DNA of 64,000 bases from Pseudomonas canadensis (GTDB lineage Bacteria; Pseudomonadota; Gammaproteobacteria; Pseudomonadales; Pseudomonadaceae): positions 62,001 through 126,000 of the forward strand of contig NZ_AYTD01000014.1 in assembly GCF_000503215.1 (NCBI RefSeq), given 5' to 3'. The notes below the pieces were generated by a model. That model ran no database searches, had not been told where the DNA came from, and saw only the letters and a program-made list of their open reading frames with translations. The translations under genes were made by a program, and so were the position numbers. Positions 8,364-17,228 of this stretch are shown here, in pieces; within the stretch, counting starts at the first letter, position 1; every line of letters begins with the position of its first letter.

Positions 8364-8741
8364 ATGAAACTCAATAAAGCACAGGCCATCGCCCGCCGAA
8401 ACACCGAACTGGGCGGTGCCGTACTCGGCGTCAACAACTGCCACTTCACCGACCTGGACCGCAAACGCAACATCTGGTGGTTCGACCTGCCAGTGGGCCG
8501 GATTGCCGTGGGCCAGTACGAGTGGATCCACCTGTTGATGCACAACGCCGAGACTGACCAGTTGCTGCACCTGAAGGTGCCGACGGCGTTTTTGCGTGAG
8601 CACATCGAAGGCTTGGTGGTACGCAACGCCGGCAAGCGCAAGCCGGAGATTACGCTGGAGCTGAGTGCGGACAAGGATTCGTTCTTGAAGGATGTGCGTC
8701 CGGCGGGTGCTGGCGTGGGATTCGCGCAGTTCGCGCTGTAA
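8364..8741 (+). CDS. Conserved hypothetical protein (125 aa)
   Basis: I do not recognise a named domain. The 125-residue soluble protein starts MKLNKAQAIARRNTELGGAVLGVNNCHFTDLDRKRNIWWFDLP, contains no signal or membrane segment, and ends AGVGFAQFAL. The start at 8364 is preceded by TAGGAAGGTT. It is tightly framed by the divergent csbD-like gene and a bidirectional terminator shared with fadD. Codon use is ordinary, so the gene is probably native. Confidence 0.8.
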   Translation: MKLNKAQAIARRNTELGGAVLGVNNCHFTDLDRKRNIWWFDLPVGRIAVGQYEWIHLLMHNAETDQLLHLKVPTAFLREHIEGLVVRNAGKRKPEITLELSADKDSFLKDVRPAGAGVGFAQFAL

Positions 8742-8752
8742 CCCCCCCTCAA

Positions 8753-8782
8753 TAAAAAACCCCGCTTCGGCGGGGTTTTTTA
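8753..8782. terminator. Bidirectional terminator between the hypothetical gene and fadD1
   Basis: AAAAAACCCCGC-TTCG-GCGGGGTTTTTT: a seven-pair GC stem with UUCG tetraloop, flanked by A and T runs, serving convergent genes. Confidence 0.93.
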
Positions 8783-8787
8783 TGGGG

Positions 8788-10479
8788 TTACTTTTTAAGA
8801 CCGAGCTTCTTCAACTCTTCATCACGCAACTCACGGCGCAGGATCTTGCCCACGTTGGTGGTCGGCAATGCATCGCGGAACTCCACAGCCTTGGGCACTT
8901 TGTAGGCGGTGACGTTGGCGCGCATATGCTCCATCACCTGGTCCTTGGTCAGGGTAGCGCCCGGCTTGACCACGATAAACAGCTTGATGTGTTCCCCGGA
9001 CTTCTCGTCCGGCACACCGATGGCGGCGCACTGCAGCACGCCCGGCAGGCCTGCCAGCACGTCTTCCAACTCGTTGGGGTACACGTTGAAACCCGAAACC
9101 AGGATCATGTCCTTCTTACGGTCGACAATGCGCATGTAGCCGTCGGGCTGGATGATCGCGATGTCACCGGTCTTGAGCCAGCCTTCGCTGTCGAGCATCT
9201 CGTCGGTAGCATCCTGGCGCTGCCAGTAGCCCTTCATCACTTGCGGGCCCTTGACGCACAGCTCGCCGGTTTCACCCAGGGCAAGTTCAGTGCCGTCGTC
9301 AGCGATGACTTTGCACACGGTGGACGGCACCGGAATGCCGATGGTGCCGATCTGGATGTGCTGGATCGGGTTCACGGTGGCCACCGGGCTGGTTTCGGTC
9401 ATGCCGTAGCCTTCGCAGATGCCACACCCGGTCACGGCCTTCCAGCGCTCAGCGGCGGCCAATTGCAAGGCCATGCCGCCGGACAGGGTGACCTTCAGCG
9501 CGGAGAAATCCAGCTTGCGGAATGCCTCGTTGTTGCACAGCGCCACGAACAGCGTGTTCAAGCCGACAAATCCACTGAACTTCCACTTCGACAGTTCCTT
9601 GACCATCGCCGGCAGGTCGCGCGGGTTGCTGATCAGGATGTTGTGGTTGCCGATCAGCATCATCGCCATGCAATGAAAGGTGAACGCATAAATGTGGTAC
9701 AGCGGCAGCGGGGTGATCAGGATCTCGCAACCTTCATTGAGGTTGGAGCCCATCAGCGCCTTGCACTGCAACATGTTGGCGACCAGGTTGCGGTGGGTGA
9801 GCATCGCGCCCTTGGCCACGCCGGTGGTGCCGCCGGTGTATTGCAGCACCGCCACATCGCCACTGGCCGGGCTGGCATCGTTGACCGGTTGGCCGTTCCC
9901 CTTGGCCAGCACGTCGTTGAATTTGATCGCGTTGGGCAAGTGATAGGCCGGGACCATTTTCTTCACGTACTTGATGACGCTGTTGATCAGCAGGCGCTTG
10001 AGCGGCGGCAACAGGTCGGCGACTTCGGTGACGATCACATGCTTGACGGCGGTCTTGGGCACGACCTTTTCCGCCAGGTGCGCCATGTTGGCCAGGCAGA
10101 CGAGGGCCTTGGCACCGGAGTCGTTGAATTGGTGTTCCATTTCCCGCGCGGTGTACAGCGGGTTGGTGTTGACCACGATCAGCCCGGCACGGATGGCACC
10201 GAACACGGCAACCGGGTACTGGAGGACGTTGGGCAGTTGCACGGCGATGCGATCGCCGGGCTTCAAGTCGGTGTGCTGTTGCAGGTACGCGGCGAAGGCG
10301 CCGGACAATTCGTACAACTCACCGTAGGTGATGGTCTTGCCCAAGTTGCTGAAAGCCGGTTTGTTGGCGAAGCGCTGGCAGGACTGCTTCAGTACCGCCT
10401 GAATATTCGGATACTCGTCTGGATTGATTTCTGCAGCAATCCCGGCGGGGTACTTATCCTTCCAAAAGTCTTCGTTCAT
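8788..10479 (-). CDS. fadD1: Long-chain fatty acid-CoA ligase
   Basis: Activates fatty acids to acyl-CoA with ATP for beta-oxidation. The 563-residue protein has the AMP-binding P-loop YTGGTTGVAKGAMLTHRN (about 212-229), GYGMTETSP (about 356-364), the TGD motif GWLKTGDIAII (about 437-447) and the FACS stretch DRKKDMILVSGFNVYPNELEDVL (about 456-478). It lies downstream of a close paralogue at 10825-12513 on the same strand, the order seen for fadD2-fadD1 in P. aeruginosa. A palindrome 42-58 bp upstream of the start suggests its own promoter. Confidence 0.95.
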   Translation of the reverse strand: MNEDFWKDKYPAGIAAEINPDEYPNIQAVLKQSCQRFANKPAFSNLGKTITYGELYELSGAFAAYLQQHTDLKPGDRIAVQLPNVLQYPVAVFGAIRAGLIVVNTNPLYTAREMEHQFNDSGAKALVCLANMAHLAEKVVPKTAVKHVIVTEVADLLPPLKRLLINSVIKYVKKMVPAYHLPNAIKFNDVLAKGNGQPVNDASPASGDVAVLQYTGGTTGVAKGAMLTHRNLVANMLQCKALMGSNLNEGCEILITPLPLYHIYAFTFHCMAMMLIGNHNILISNPRDLPAMVKELSKWKFSGFVGLNTLFVALCNNEAFRKLDFSALKVTLSGGMALQLAAAERWKAVTGCGICEGYGMTETSPVATVNPIQHIQIGTIGIPVPSTVCKVIADDGTELALGETGELCVKGPQVMKGYWQRQDATDEMLDSEGWLKTGDIAIIQPDGYMRIVDRKKDMILVSGFNVYPNELEDVLAGLPGVLQCAAIGVPDEKSGEHIKLFIVVKPGATLTKDQVMEHMRANVTAYKVPKAVEFRDALPTTNVGKILRRELRDEELKKLGLKK

Positions 10480-10520
10480 GGAAGCCCACTCCTCAGCGAC
10501 GTCAGCGACGCGAATTCATC

Positions 10521-10537
10521 ATCGCATTTGATGCGAT
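10521..10537 (-). promoter_or_regulatory. Palindrome upstream of fadD1, operator candidate
   Basis: ATCGCAT-TTG-ATGCGAT is a perfect inverted repeat (seven-base arms) 42-58 bp upstream of the fadD1 ATG. It does not match the PsrA fatty-acid sensor consensus as I know it, so the regulator is unassigned. Confidence 0.4.
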
Positions 10538-10763
10538 TATTATTGGTGTATGTTTTTTTAGGTGAATCTGGCGCTTTCAAGCAGGCCGAGACGTCACAAA
10601 GCGCGCCGAGAGTAGCAGCTTTGCCAAAGGTCGCCTAGAGCCAAAGATGGGCCCTGCGGTCATAAACGCGACTGTCCTACAATATTTGGTCACGGTTTAG
10701 ACATTGCTGAAATGTCGCCGGAAAAGGCTCTGGAATGGGTTCTTCAGGCCAACACAAGACAAA

Positions 10764-10799
10764 TGTGGGAGCGGCGGTGCGAGCAAGCCCGCTCCCACA
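10764..10799. repeat. Short REP-like inverted repeat
   Basis: TGTGGGAGCGG...AAGCCCGCTCCCACA, a compact imperfect version of the element at 37791-37879, with arms almost adjacent. It lies just after the fadD2 stop and may end its transcript or stabilise it. Confidence 0.7.
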
Positions 10800-10824
10800 T
10801 TTTTGATTGCATTTCAATTCGAGG

Positions 10825-12513
10825 TCAGGCGATGTCGCGAAGCTCACGCCGCAAAATCTTGCCCACGGGCGTCATCGGCAACGACTCCCGCAACACAATG
10901 TGCTTGGGCACCTTGTACCCGGTGAAATTGGTCTTGCAGTAAGCCTTCAGCTCCTCAAGGCTCACCCCTTCGGCACGTGCCACCACAAACAGCTTCACCG
11001 CCTCCCCCGTGCGCTCGTCCGGCACGCCAATCACCGCGCAGTTGGCCACGGCCGGGTGAGCCATTACCACGTCTTCGATTTCGTTGGGGTACACGTTGAA
11101 ACCCGAGACGATGATCAGGTCTTTCTTGCGGTCGACGATGCGCACAAAGCCATCTTCGTCGATCACCGCGATGTCACCGGTCTTGAGCCAGCCTTCGGCG
11201 TCCAGCGCTTCAGCGGTAGCAGCCGGTTGCTGCCAGTAGCCCTTCATCACCTGTGGGCCCTTGATGCACAGCTCGCCACGCTCGCCCAAGGGCAACTCGA
11301 CGCCCTGATCATCGATCACTTTCATCGCCGTGGCCGGCACCGGGATGCCCACGGTGCCCAGGCGGGATTTATTGCCGTAGGGGTTGGTGCTGGCCACCGG
11401 AGAGGTTTCCGTGAGGCCGTAGCCTTCGCCGATGGCGCAACCGGTGATCTGCTGCCAGCGCTCGGCAGTGGCCTTGATCAGTGCAGTGCCACCGGAGTTG
11501 GTGAGCTTGAGGTGGGAGAAGTCGAGGGACTTGAAGTCAGGATGGTCCATCAACGCCACGAACAGCGTGTTGAGCCCCAGCAGCCCGGTGAAGCGCCACT
11601 TTTTCAGCTCCTTGATAAAGCCGCCGATGTCCCGCGGGTTGGTGATCAGCACGTTGTGGTTGCCCGAGACCATCATGCACATGCAATTCGCCGTGAAGGC
11701 ATAGATGTGATAAAGCGGCAGCGGCGCGATCATCACCTCCTGCCCTTCCTTGATCAACGGGTGGCCGTCCTCACCGGTCTGGGACATACAGGCGCGCACC
11801 TGTTGCATGTTTGCCACCAGGTTGCCGTGGGTGAGCATTGCGCCCTTGGCCAGGCCAGTGGTGCCGCCGGTGTATTGCAGCACGGCGATATCGTCCAGGG
11901 TCACCGGGTGGCGCGTCACGCCCAGGCCCGCGCCCATGCGCAGTGCGCGCTTGAACGACACCGCGCGCGGCAGGCTGTAGGCCGGGACCATCTTTTTGAC
12001 CTTGTCGACCAGGGTGTTGACCAGCCAGCCTTTGGCGGCGGGCATGAAGTCGCCCATCTTGGCTTCGATCAGGTAGTCGATCTCGGTGTCGCTGCACACC
12101 TCCTGCACCCGCGAGCCGAACAGGTTGAGGTAGACCAGCGCACGTAAGCCGGCGTCCTTGAACTGGTGACGCATCTCGCGCGGGGTATACAGCGGGTTGG
12201 TGTTGACCACGATCAGCCCGGCGCGCAAGGCGCCGAACACGGCAATCGGGTAATGCAGCACGTTGGGCATCTGCACCGCAATGCGGTCGCCCGGCTTGAG
12301 GTCGGTGTGCTGTTGCAGATAGCCGGCGAACGCCGCACTCTGGCGCTCAAGCTCGGCGTAAGTCAGGGTGATGCCCATGTTGCTGAATGCCGGACGGTCG
12401 GCAAAAGCCTTGCAGGAGCGCTCGAAGACCTCGATCACCGACTTGTAGGCAGACAGGTCGATGTCATTGGGAACGCCCGCCGCGCGTTTGTCATTCCAGA
12501 AATCAGGTTGCAT
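10825..12513 (-). CDS. fadD2: Long-chain fatty acid-CoA ligase
   Basis: Paralogue of the downstream fadD1, 562 residues, with all adenylating motifs: YTGGTTGLAKGAMLTHGN (about 218-235), GYGLTETSP, GWLKTGDIAVI and DRKKDLIIVSGFNVYPNEIEDVV. Both carry the same first motifs (FWNDK / FWKDK near the N terminus; HTDLKPGDRIAVQ), showing a tandem duplication. Divergent from the alpha/beta hydrolase gene. The two ligases probably differ in chain length preference or conditions of expression. Confidence 0.95.
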   Translation of the reverse strand: MQPDFWNDKRAAGVPNDIDLSAYKSVIEVFERSCKAFADRPAFSNMGITLTYAELERQSAAFAGYLQQHTDLKPGDRIAVQMPNVLHYPIAVFGALRAGLIVVNTNPLYTPREMRHQFKDAGLRALVYLNLFGSRVQEVCSDTEIDYLIEAKMGDFMPAAKGWLVNTLVDKVKKMVPAYSLPRAVSFKRALRMGAGLGVTRHPVTLDDIAVLQYTGGTTGLAKGAMLTHGNLVANMQQVRACMSQTGEDGHPLIKEGQEVMIAPLPLYHIYAFTANCMCMMVSGNHNVLITNPRDIGGFIKELKKWRFTGLLGLNTLFVALMDHPDFKSLDFSHLKLTNSGGTALIKATAERWQQITGCAIGEGYGLTETSPVASTNPYGNKSRLGTVGIPVPATAMKVIDDQGVELPLGERGELCIKGPQVMKGYWQQPAATAEALDAEGWLKTGDIAVIDEDGFVRIVDRKKDLIIVSGFNVYPNEIEDVVMAHPAVANCAVIGVPDERTGEAVKLFVVARAEGVSLEELKAYCKTNFTGYKVPKHIVLRESLPMTPVGKILRRELRDIA

Positions 12514-12732
12514 TATTCTTGTCCTCTTACCTGAGTGTGTCCGGCCGCTTTCCTAACGCTATAAAAAGCGGAGCTTTGGGGACGTTAGCAGCTATGACCA
12601 AACAGGCAAATACGCTAAATCGTGTCATTGATTGTATGAATCTTGCCCCTGATGCCTAGGATGCATAGACAGATACGCTGCCCTTCAATAGATGAGCTAT
12701 ACACTGCAACGACCCTGAGCAAAGGAAGCGCC

Positions 12733-13677
12733 ATGAACCACAGCACCTTCTGGCTGGCCGCGAATGACCGCAGCCGCCTGTACGTCAATCAATGGATGCC
12801 CGACGGCCCGGCCAAGGCCGTGGTGATGCTGTCCCATGGCATGGCCGAACACAGTGCACGCTATGCACGCCTAGCCGAGGCCCTGTGCGGCGCCGGCTAC
12901 GGCCTGTATGCGCTGGACCAGCGCGGACACGGCCGTACCGCCGATGAAGGCACCTTGGGCCTGTACGCCGAGAAGGACGGCTGGAACAAGGTGGTGGGCG
13001 ACCTGGCCAGCCTCAACCAGCATATCGGCCAGCAGCAGCCGGGGTTGCCGATCATTCTGCTGGGCCACAGCATGGGCAGTTACATCGCCCAGGCCTACCT
13101 CCTGCACCACAGCGCCAGCCTGGATGGGGCGATTCTCAGTGGCTCGAACTTCCAGCCGGTGGCGCTGTACCGCGCCGCGCGGGTGATCGCGCGGTTCGAG
13201 CGCCTGCGCCAGGGGTTGCGCGGGCGTAGTGCGCTGATCGAATTCCTGTCGTTTGGCTCGTTCAATAAAGCGTTCAAACCCAATCGCACCGCCTTCGATT
13301 GGCTCAGCCGTGACCCGGATGAGGTGGACAAGTACATCAACGACCCACTGTGCGGGTTCCGCTGTACCAACCAGCTCTGGATCGACCTGCTAGGCGGCTT
13401 GCAGCAGATCAGCAAAGCGTCCAATCTCGCTCAGATCGATCCGGGCCTGCCGATCCTGGTGATGGGCGGCGAATGTGATCCGGTGAGTGAGGGCAAGCGT
13501 CTCAACAGTCTGGCCGAGGCGTTGCGCGACGCCGGCTGCCAGCACCTGCAACTGGCTGTCTACCCGCAGGCGCGTCATGAAGTGTTCAACGAAACCAACC
13601 GCGATGCTGTCACAGCGGATGTGCTGGCGTGGCTCGACCAGGCGCTGACATTACGCAGGCCGACTCGCTGCGAATAA
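12733..13677 (+). CDS. Alpha/beta hydrolase, lysophospholipase-like
   Basis: Serine hydrolase of 314 residues resembling PldB/monoacylglycerol lipases. Seen: LSHGMAEHSARYARLAEAL (oxyanion region), DQRGHGRT, the nucleophile elbow GHSMGS (about 115-120), the acid region GGECDPVS (about 245) and a late histidine in ARHEVFNETN (about 276). The ATG at 12733 follows AAAGGAAGCG. It is divergent from fadD2 and followed by the MaoC hydratase, suggesting release of fatty acids from lipids feeding the ligases; the order hydrolase-MaoC beside fadD2-fadD1 matches that in P. aeruginosa. Confidence 0.9.
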   Translation: MNHSTFWLAANDRSRLYVNQWMPDGPAKAVVMLSHGMAEHSARYARLAEALCGAGYGLYALDQRGHGRTADEGTLGLYAEKDGWNKVVGDLASLNQHIGQQQPGLPIILLGHSMGSYIAQAYLLHHSASLDGAILSGSNFQPVALYRAARVIARFERLRQGLRGRSALIEFLSFGSFNKAFKPNRTAFDWLSRDPDEVDKYINDPLCGFRCTNQLWIDLLGGLQQISKASNLAQIDPGLPILVMGGECDPVSEGKRLNSLAEALRDAGCQHLQLAVYPQARHEVFNETNRDAVTADVLAWLDQALTLRRPTRCE

Positions 13678-13734
13678 TTTTTTGTTTAAAATCAGTCAAT
13701 TAAATTACCGATTAGCCACAGGATGCACCTTTAG

Positions 13735-14205
13735 ATGACCCAGGTAACCAACACCCCGTACGAAGCCCTCGAAGTCGGCCAGACCGCCAACTACAGCAAA
13801 TTGGTGGAAGAGCGCGATATCCAGCTGTTCGCCGCGATGTCCGGTGACCACAACCCGGTGCACCTGGACGCCGAGTACGCCAAGGCGACTATGTTCAAGG
13901 AGCGTATCGCCCATGGCATGTTCAGCGGCGCCTTGATCAGCGCGGCCGTTGCCTGCGAGTTGCCTGGGCCGGGCACCATCTACATCGGCCAGCAGATGAG
14001 CTTCCAGAAGCCGGTAAAGATCGGCGACACCTTGACAGTGCGCCTGGAAATCCTCGAAAAGCTGCCGAAATTCCGCGTGCGCATCGCCACCCGTGTGTTC
14101 AACCAGCGTGATGAGTTGGTGGTGGACGGTGAGGCGGAGATCCTCGCGCCGCGTAAGCAGCAAGTCGTGACCTTGACCGAATTGCCGCCGATCAGCATTG
14201 GCTAA
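13735..14205 (+). CDS. MaoC-family (R)-hydratase/dehydratase
   Basis: Single hotdog-fold enzyme of 156 residues acting on acyl-CoA (R-specific enoyl-CoA hydration). Seen: the hydratase-2 motif FAAMSGDHNPVHLDAEYAKATMFKERIAHGMFSGALISA (about 37-75), containing the catalytic Asp and His. Follows the hydrolase by 57 bp and is probably in the same transcript. A strong bidirectional terminator follows. Could supply (R)-3-hydroxyacyl-CoA to polyhydroxyalkanoate synthesis; that is inference from the family. Confidence 0.9.
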   Translation: MTQVTNTPYEALEVGQTANYSKLVEERDIQLFAAMSGDHNPVHLDAEYAKATMFKERIAHGMFSGALISAAVACELPGPGTIYIGQQMSFQKPVKIGDTLTVRLEILEKLPKFRVRIATRVFNQRDELVVDGEAEILAPRKQQVVTLTELPPISIG

Positions 14206-14216
14206 TCCTTGCGCAT

Positions 14217-14244
14217 AAAAAAGCCCCGCATCAGCGGGGCTTTT
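14217..14244. terminator. Bidirectional terminator
   Basis: AAAAAAGCCCCGC-ATCA-GCGGGGCTTTT: seven-pair stem between convergent genes maoC-like (+) and DUF2383 (-). Confidence 0.93.
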
Positions 14245-14260
14245 CTTATTCAGCTACGCC

Positions 14261-14728
14261 TCAAGACTGAGCGCGAGCCTGGTTACGCAGGGCTTTCACC
14301 TGGTCGTGGTTGCGTTGTACGCCGTGATACTGACGCTCAACCAGGTCACGAATGCCCAACAGGTTGTGCTTGTTGATCTTTTCGATCGCTTCACGGTAAG
14401 CCTTCAACGCGTGGTCTTCACCGCGCTCGGCTTCGTTCAGTACTGCTTCTTCATCTTTGCCAGTGACCATAGACTTCACGTCGACCCACCCACGGTGCAG
14501 GGCACCGGCAACGCTGCCGGAATCTTCCGGATCACCGCCCAAGGCACGTACGGCGGTTTTCAGTTCAGCGGCGGCGGTGGCGCAGTCAGCGGAACGCTTG
14601 GCAAACAGGGCTTTGAGTTCTGGGTGCTTGATGTCTTCAGCGCACTCCTTGAAACCCTTTTGGCCGTCGATGCTGGTCTCGATCAGGTCGTTCAGTACGG
14701 AGATCGATTCTTTATTGATGTCAGTCAT
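14261..14728 (-). CDS. PA2169-like four-helix-bundle protein (DUF2383)
   Basis: A 155-residue helical protein with the ferritin-like DUF2383 pattern: SVLNDLIETSIDGQKGFKECAEDI, FAKRSADCATAAAELKTAVRALGG, GSVAGALHRGWVDVKSMVTGKDEEAVLNEAERGEDHALKAYREAI. Members are often stress-induced in pseudomonads; no enzymatic role is established. It has its own promoter region (14729-14933, AT-rich) and terminator. Confidence 0.9.
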   Translation of the reverse strand: MTDINKESISVLNDLIETSIDGQKGFKECAEDIKHPELKALFAKRSADCATAAAELKTAVRALGGDPEDSGSVAGALHRGWVDVKSMVTGKDEEAVLNEAERGEDHALKAYREAIEKINKHNLLGIRDLVERQYHGVQRNHDQVKALRNQARAQS

Positions 14729-14933
14729 TTTTCAATTCCTTGTACGGGTTAGAAGGTTGTCTTAGTGGTTGCAGCGCCCGTGCCAGGTTTTCAAAAATTA
14801 AATTAATCTTATATTTCAATAACTTACGATAAATTGAACCATCTGTATGTACGTTATTTGCATGATCTGTCATTTGGCCTTCATGCAGAATGCCTGTATT
14901 TTCCAAGCTCTCGATACAAACACCTGAGCCTTC

Positions 14934-15170
14934 ATGAATCCTGAAAAACTCGAACTGCTGATCACCCGCGAAATGCCCTTCGGCAAATACAAGGGAAGGA
15001 TCATCGCCGACCTGCCCGGCCCCTACCTGAACTGGTTTGCCCGCGAAGGTTTCCCCCATGGCGAGCTGGGTGGTCTGCTGGCCCTGATGCAGGAAATCGA
15101 CAGCAACGGCTTGGCTGAATTGTTAGAACCGCTGCGCGCAAAACACGGCAAACCCGCCCCTCGTCATTAA
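14934..15170 (+). CDS. DUF3820-family protein
   Basis: A 78-residue protein with the DUF3820 motif MPFGKYKGRIIADLPGPYLNWFAREGFPHGELGGLLALMQEI, which is related to the short domain found beside exonuclease-like proteins. Starts at ATG 14934, twelve bases before the next aminotransferase-like gene begins after its stop (15170 to 15182), so the two are cotranscribed. Function unknown. Confidence 0.85.
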   Translation: MNPEKLELLITREMPFGKYKGRIIADLPGPYLNWFAREGFPHGELGGLLALMQEIDSNGLAELLEPLRAKHGKPAPRH

Positions 15171-15181
15171 GAGCCCAGCCC

Positions 15182-16363
15182 ATGCCACGGAATGCAGACA
15201 ACGAGCTTCACTGGTACACCATCGCCCAGCGTTACGCGCTGGAGCCCGGCCCGATCAACCTGGAAAACGGTTACTTCGGCCGCATGAGCCAAGCAGTACA
15301 GGCGCAGTACCTGGAACACGTTGCGTTTATCAACCGTAGCAACTCGTTGCATGTGCGCCAGCAATTCGAGCGTGGCGAAAATGACGCGATCCGCTGCCAA
15401 CTGGCCGGGCTGATCGACGCCGACCCCGCCGCAGTGGCCTTCACCCGCAATGCCACCGAAGCCCTGCAATCGCTGATCCGCAACTACAACCGCCTGCAAC
15501 CGGGCGATCAGGTGCTGATCAGCGACCTGGAGTACGACACCGTGAAAGGCGCCATGCGCTGGCTGGCGGGCTATCGCGGCGTGGAAGTCATCGAACTGTC
15601 CCACACGCACCCGGCGAGTTTCGACAGCTTGGTGCAGACGTATCGCAATGCATTCGTGCAGTACCCGCGCTTGAAACTGATGGCACTGACCCACGTGACC
15701 CACCGCACCGGCCTTGTCATGCCGGTGGCCGCGATTGCCCAGGCTGCGCGCGAGCATCACATCGACGTGATCCTCGACGGCGCCCATGCCCTGGGCCAGA
15801 TCGAATTCAACCTGGCCGAATTGGGGATCCAGTTTGCCGGTTTCAACCTGCACAAATGGATTGGCGCCCCGCTGACGTTGGGCTTTCTGTACATCGCCCC
15901 AGAGCGTCTGGCAGACATTGATCCGGACATGGGCGAGTTCCACTACCCCGCCACCGACGTTCGCGCACGTACGCCCTACAGCACGCCGAATTTCCCGGCG
16001 CTGATGACCTTGCCACTGGTCTTGGAAGAGCACCGACAACTGGGCGGCGCGGCGGCCAAGGGTGCGCGGGTGAACTACTTGCGGGACTTATGGGCAAGCC
16101 AGGTGCGGGTACTGCCTGGGATCGAAGTGCTGACGCCGGACGATCCGCGCCTTTATTGCGGAATTACGGCGTTCAAGTTTATAGGACGGGATCAGCAGGT
16201 GATGACGGAGCGTTTGCTCAAGGACTACAACCTGTTCACCACGACGCGCGTAGGTGCGTCGTTTGGTACCTGTATCCGGGTAACGCCGGGGTTGGTGACG
16301 TCAGCAACGGATATCAATGCCTTGGTTAAAGCCATTACCGAACTGAACACCCATACCTTGTAG
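15182..16363 (+). CDS. Class-V aminotransferase-fold PLP enzyme
   Basis: A 393-residue member of the class-V family (isopenicillin-N epimerase/cysteine desulphurase-like). Seen: FTRNATEALQSLIRNY (phosphate-binding), LDGAHALGQIEFNLAELG with the PLP-ring aspartate (about 200), and the Schiff-base lysine in FNLHKWIGAP (about 223). The HTHPASFDSLVQTYR and VTHRTGLVMPV segments are typical of epimerase-like members. Substrate unknown. The stop codon runs into a REP element. Confidence 0.88.
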   Translation: MPRNADNELHWYTIAQRYALEPGPINLENGYFGRMSQAVQAQYLEHVAFINRSNSLHVRQQFERGENDAIRCQLAGLIDADPAAVAFTRNATEALQSLIRNYNRLQPGDQVLISDLEYDTVKGAMRWLAGYRGVEVIELSHTHPASFDSLVQTYRNAFVQYPRLKLMALTHVTHRTGLVMPVAAIAQAAREHHIDVILDGAHALGQIEFNLAELGIQFAGFNLHKWIGAPLTLGFLYIAPERLADIDPDMGEFHYPATDVRARTPYSTPNFPALMTLPLVLEEHRQLGGAAAKGARVNYLRDLWASQVRVLPGIEVLTPDDPRLYCGITAFKFIGRDQQVMTERLLKDYNLFTTTRVGASFGTCIRVTPGLVTSATDINALVKAITELNTHTL

Positions 16364-16440
16364 GAGCCCGGCTTGCCGGCGATGAGGCCCGCAAGACTTG
16401 CACCTACCTCGATGGCGCCATCGCCGGCAAGCCGGGCTCC
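16363..16440. repeat. REP-type inverted repeat (arms 22 nt)
   Basis: GGAGCCCGGCTTGCCGGCGATG (16363-16384) faces its exact reverse complement at 16419-16440. It lies between convergent genes. It is a distinct sequence family from the REPs at 1089, 6126, 26016 and 37791. Confidence 0.85.
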
Positions 16441-16469
16441 TTCCGGTTGTGGTGCACTTTTCAGCGGGC

Positions 16470-16502
16470 AAAAAAAAGCGGTACACCGACCAAGTGCACC
16501 GC
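16470..16502 (-). terminator. Terminator of the zwf-pgl-eda operon
   Basis: On the minus strand GCGGTGCAC-TTGGTCG-GTGTACCGC pairs nearly completely (one mismatch) and is followed by a run of eight T, 44 bp after the eda stop. Confidence 0.8.
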
Positions 16503-16545
16503 AAAAATGCCGTTAAGCACAGCAACAACGATTCGGTAAATCAGA

Positions 16546-17211
16546 TCAATCCAGCAGCGCCAGAGCCTCAGCGGTGACTTCCTGGATGCGTGCCCAGTCG
16601 CCATTCTTGACCCACTCAGGGTCAAGCATCCAGCTACCGCCCACGCACATCACGTTTTTCAACGCCATGTAGTTTTTGATGTTGGCCGGGCCGACGCCGC
16701 CGGTCGGGCAGAACTTCACTTCGCCGAACGGGCCGCCCAGGGCCTTGATTGCAGCCACACCACCGCTGACTTCGGCCGGGAACAGCTTGAAGCGACGATA
16801 GCCCAGGCCATAGCCTTCCATGATGCCCGAGGCATTGCTGATGCCGGGCAGCAGCGGGATCGGGCTGTGCACCGAGGCCTCCAGCAGGTCGCGGGTGATG
16901 CCTGGGGTGACGATGAACTGCGAACCGGCCACTTCGGCAGCTTCAAGCATGTGGCGGTCGAGCACGGTGCCGGCACCGGTGCACAGTTCAGGGCGTTGCT
17001 CGCGCAGGACCTGAATGGCCTTGAGGCCGAACTCGGAACGCAGGGTCACTTCCAATGCGGTCAAACCACCGGCTGCCAGGGCATCGGCCAGCGGCAGGAT
17101 GTCCTGTTCGCGGGCGATGGTGATCACCGGCAGGATCCGCGCCTTGGCGCAGAGGCTGTCGATCAAGGCAACTTTATCCGCCATGGACACGGTCGGTTGA
17201 GGGCTTTTCAT
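16546..17211 (-). CDS. eda: 2-keto-3-deoxy-6-phosphogluconate aldolase
   Basis: Last Entner-Doudoroff step: KDPG to pyruvate and glyceraldehyde 3-phosphate. 221 residues. Seen: LPVITI and the catalytic glutamate region LTALEVTLRSEFGLKAI (about 45-61), GAGTVL, and the Schiff-base lysine in RRFKLFPAE (about 140). The start chosen (ATG 17211) has AAGGA nine bases upstream; an ATG at 17232 overlapping the pgl stop is possible. Third gene of the zwf-pgl-eda operon. Confidence 0.95.
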   Translation of the reverse strand: MKSPQPTVSMADKVALIDSLCAKARILPVITIAREQDILPLADALAAGGLTALEVTLRSEFGLKAIQVLREQRPELCTGAGTVLDRHMLEAAEVAGSQFIVTPGITRDLLEASVHSPIPLLPGISNASGIMEGYGLGYRRFKLFPAEVSGGVAAIKALGGPFGEVKFCPTGGVGPANIKNYMALKNVMCVGGSWMLDPEWVKNGDWARIQEVTAEALALLD

Positions 17212-17228
17212 AGCGGCTGATCCTTGGC

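Larger units (their letters stand above)
10480..10824. other. Intergenic region between fadD2 and fadD1
   Basis: This 345-bp gap holds the perfect palindrome at 10521-10537 near the fadD1 start, a near-tandem AGCGACGTCAGCGACG at 10494-10509, and a short REP-like inverted repeat at 10764-10799 after fadD2. I see no coding sequence in it. It should hold the fadD1 promoter. Confidence 0.6.

Noticed and set aside
8692..10638. 648-codon open frame on the plus strand
   Set aside because: It is antisense to fadD1 and results from GC-rich codon bias; the translation is rich in H, R, Q and V with no domain.
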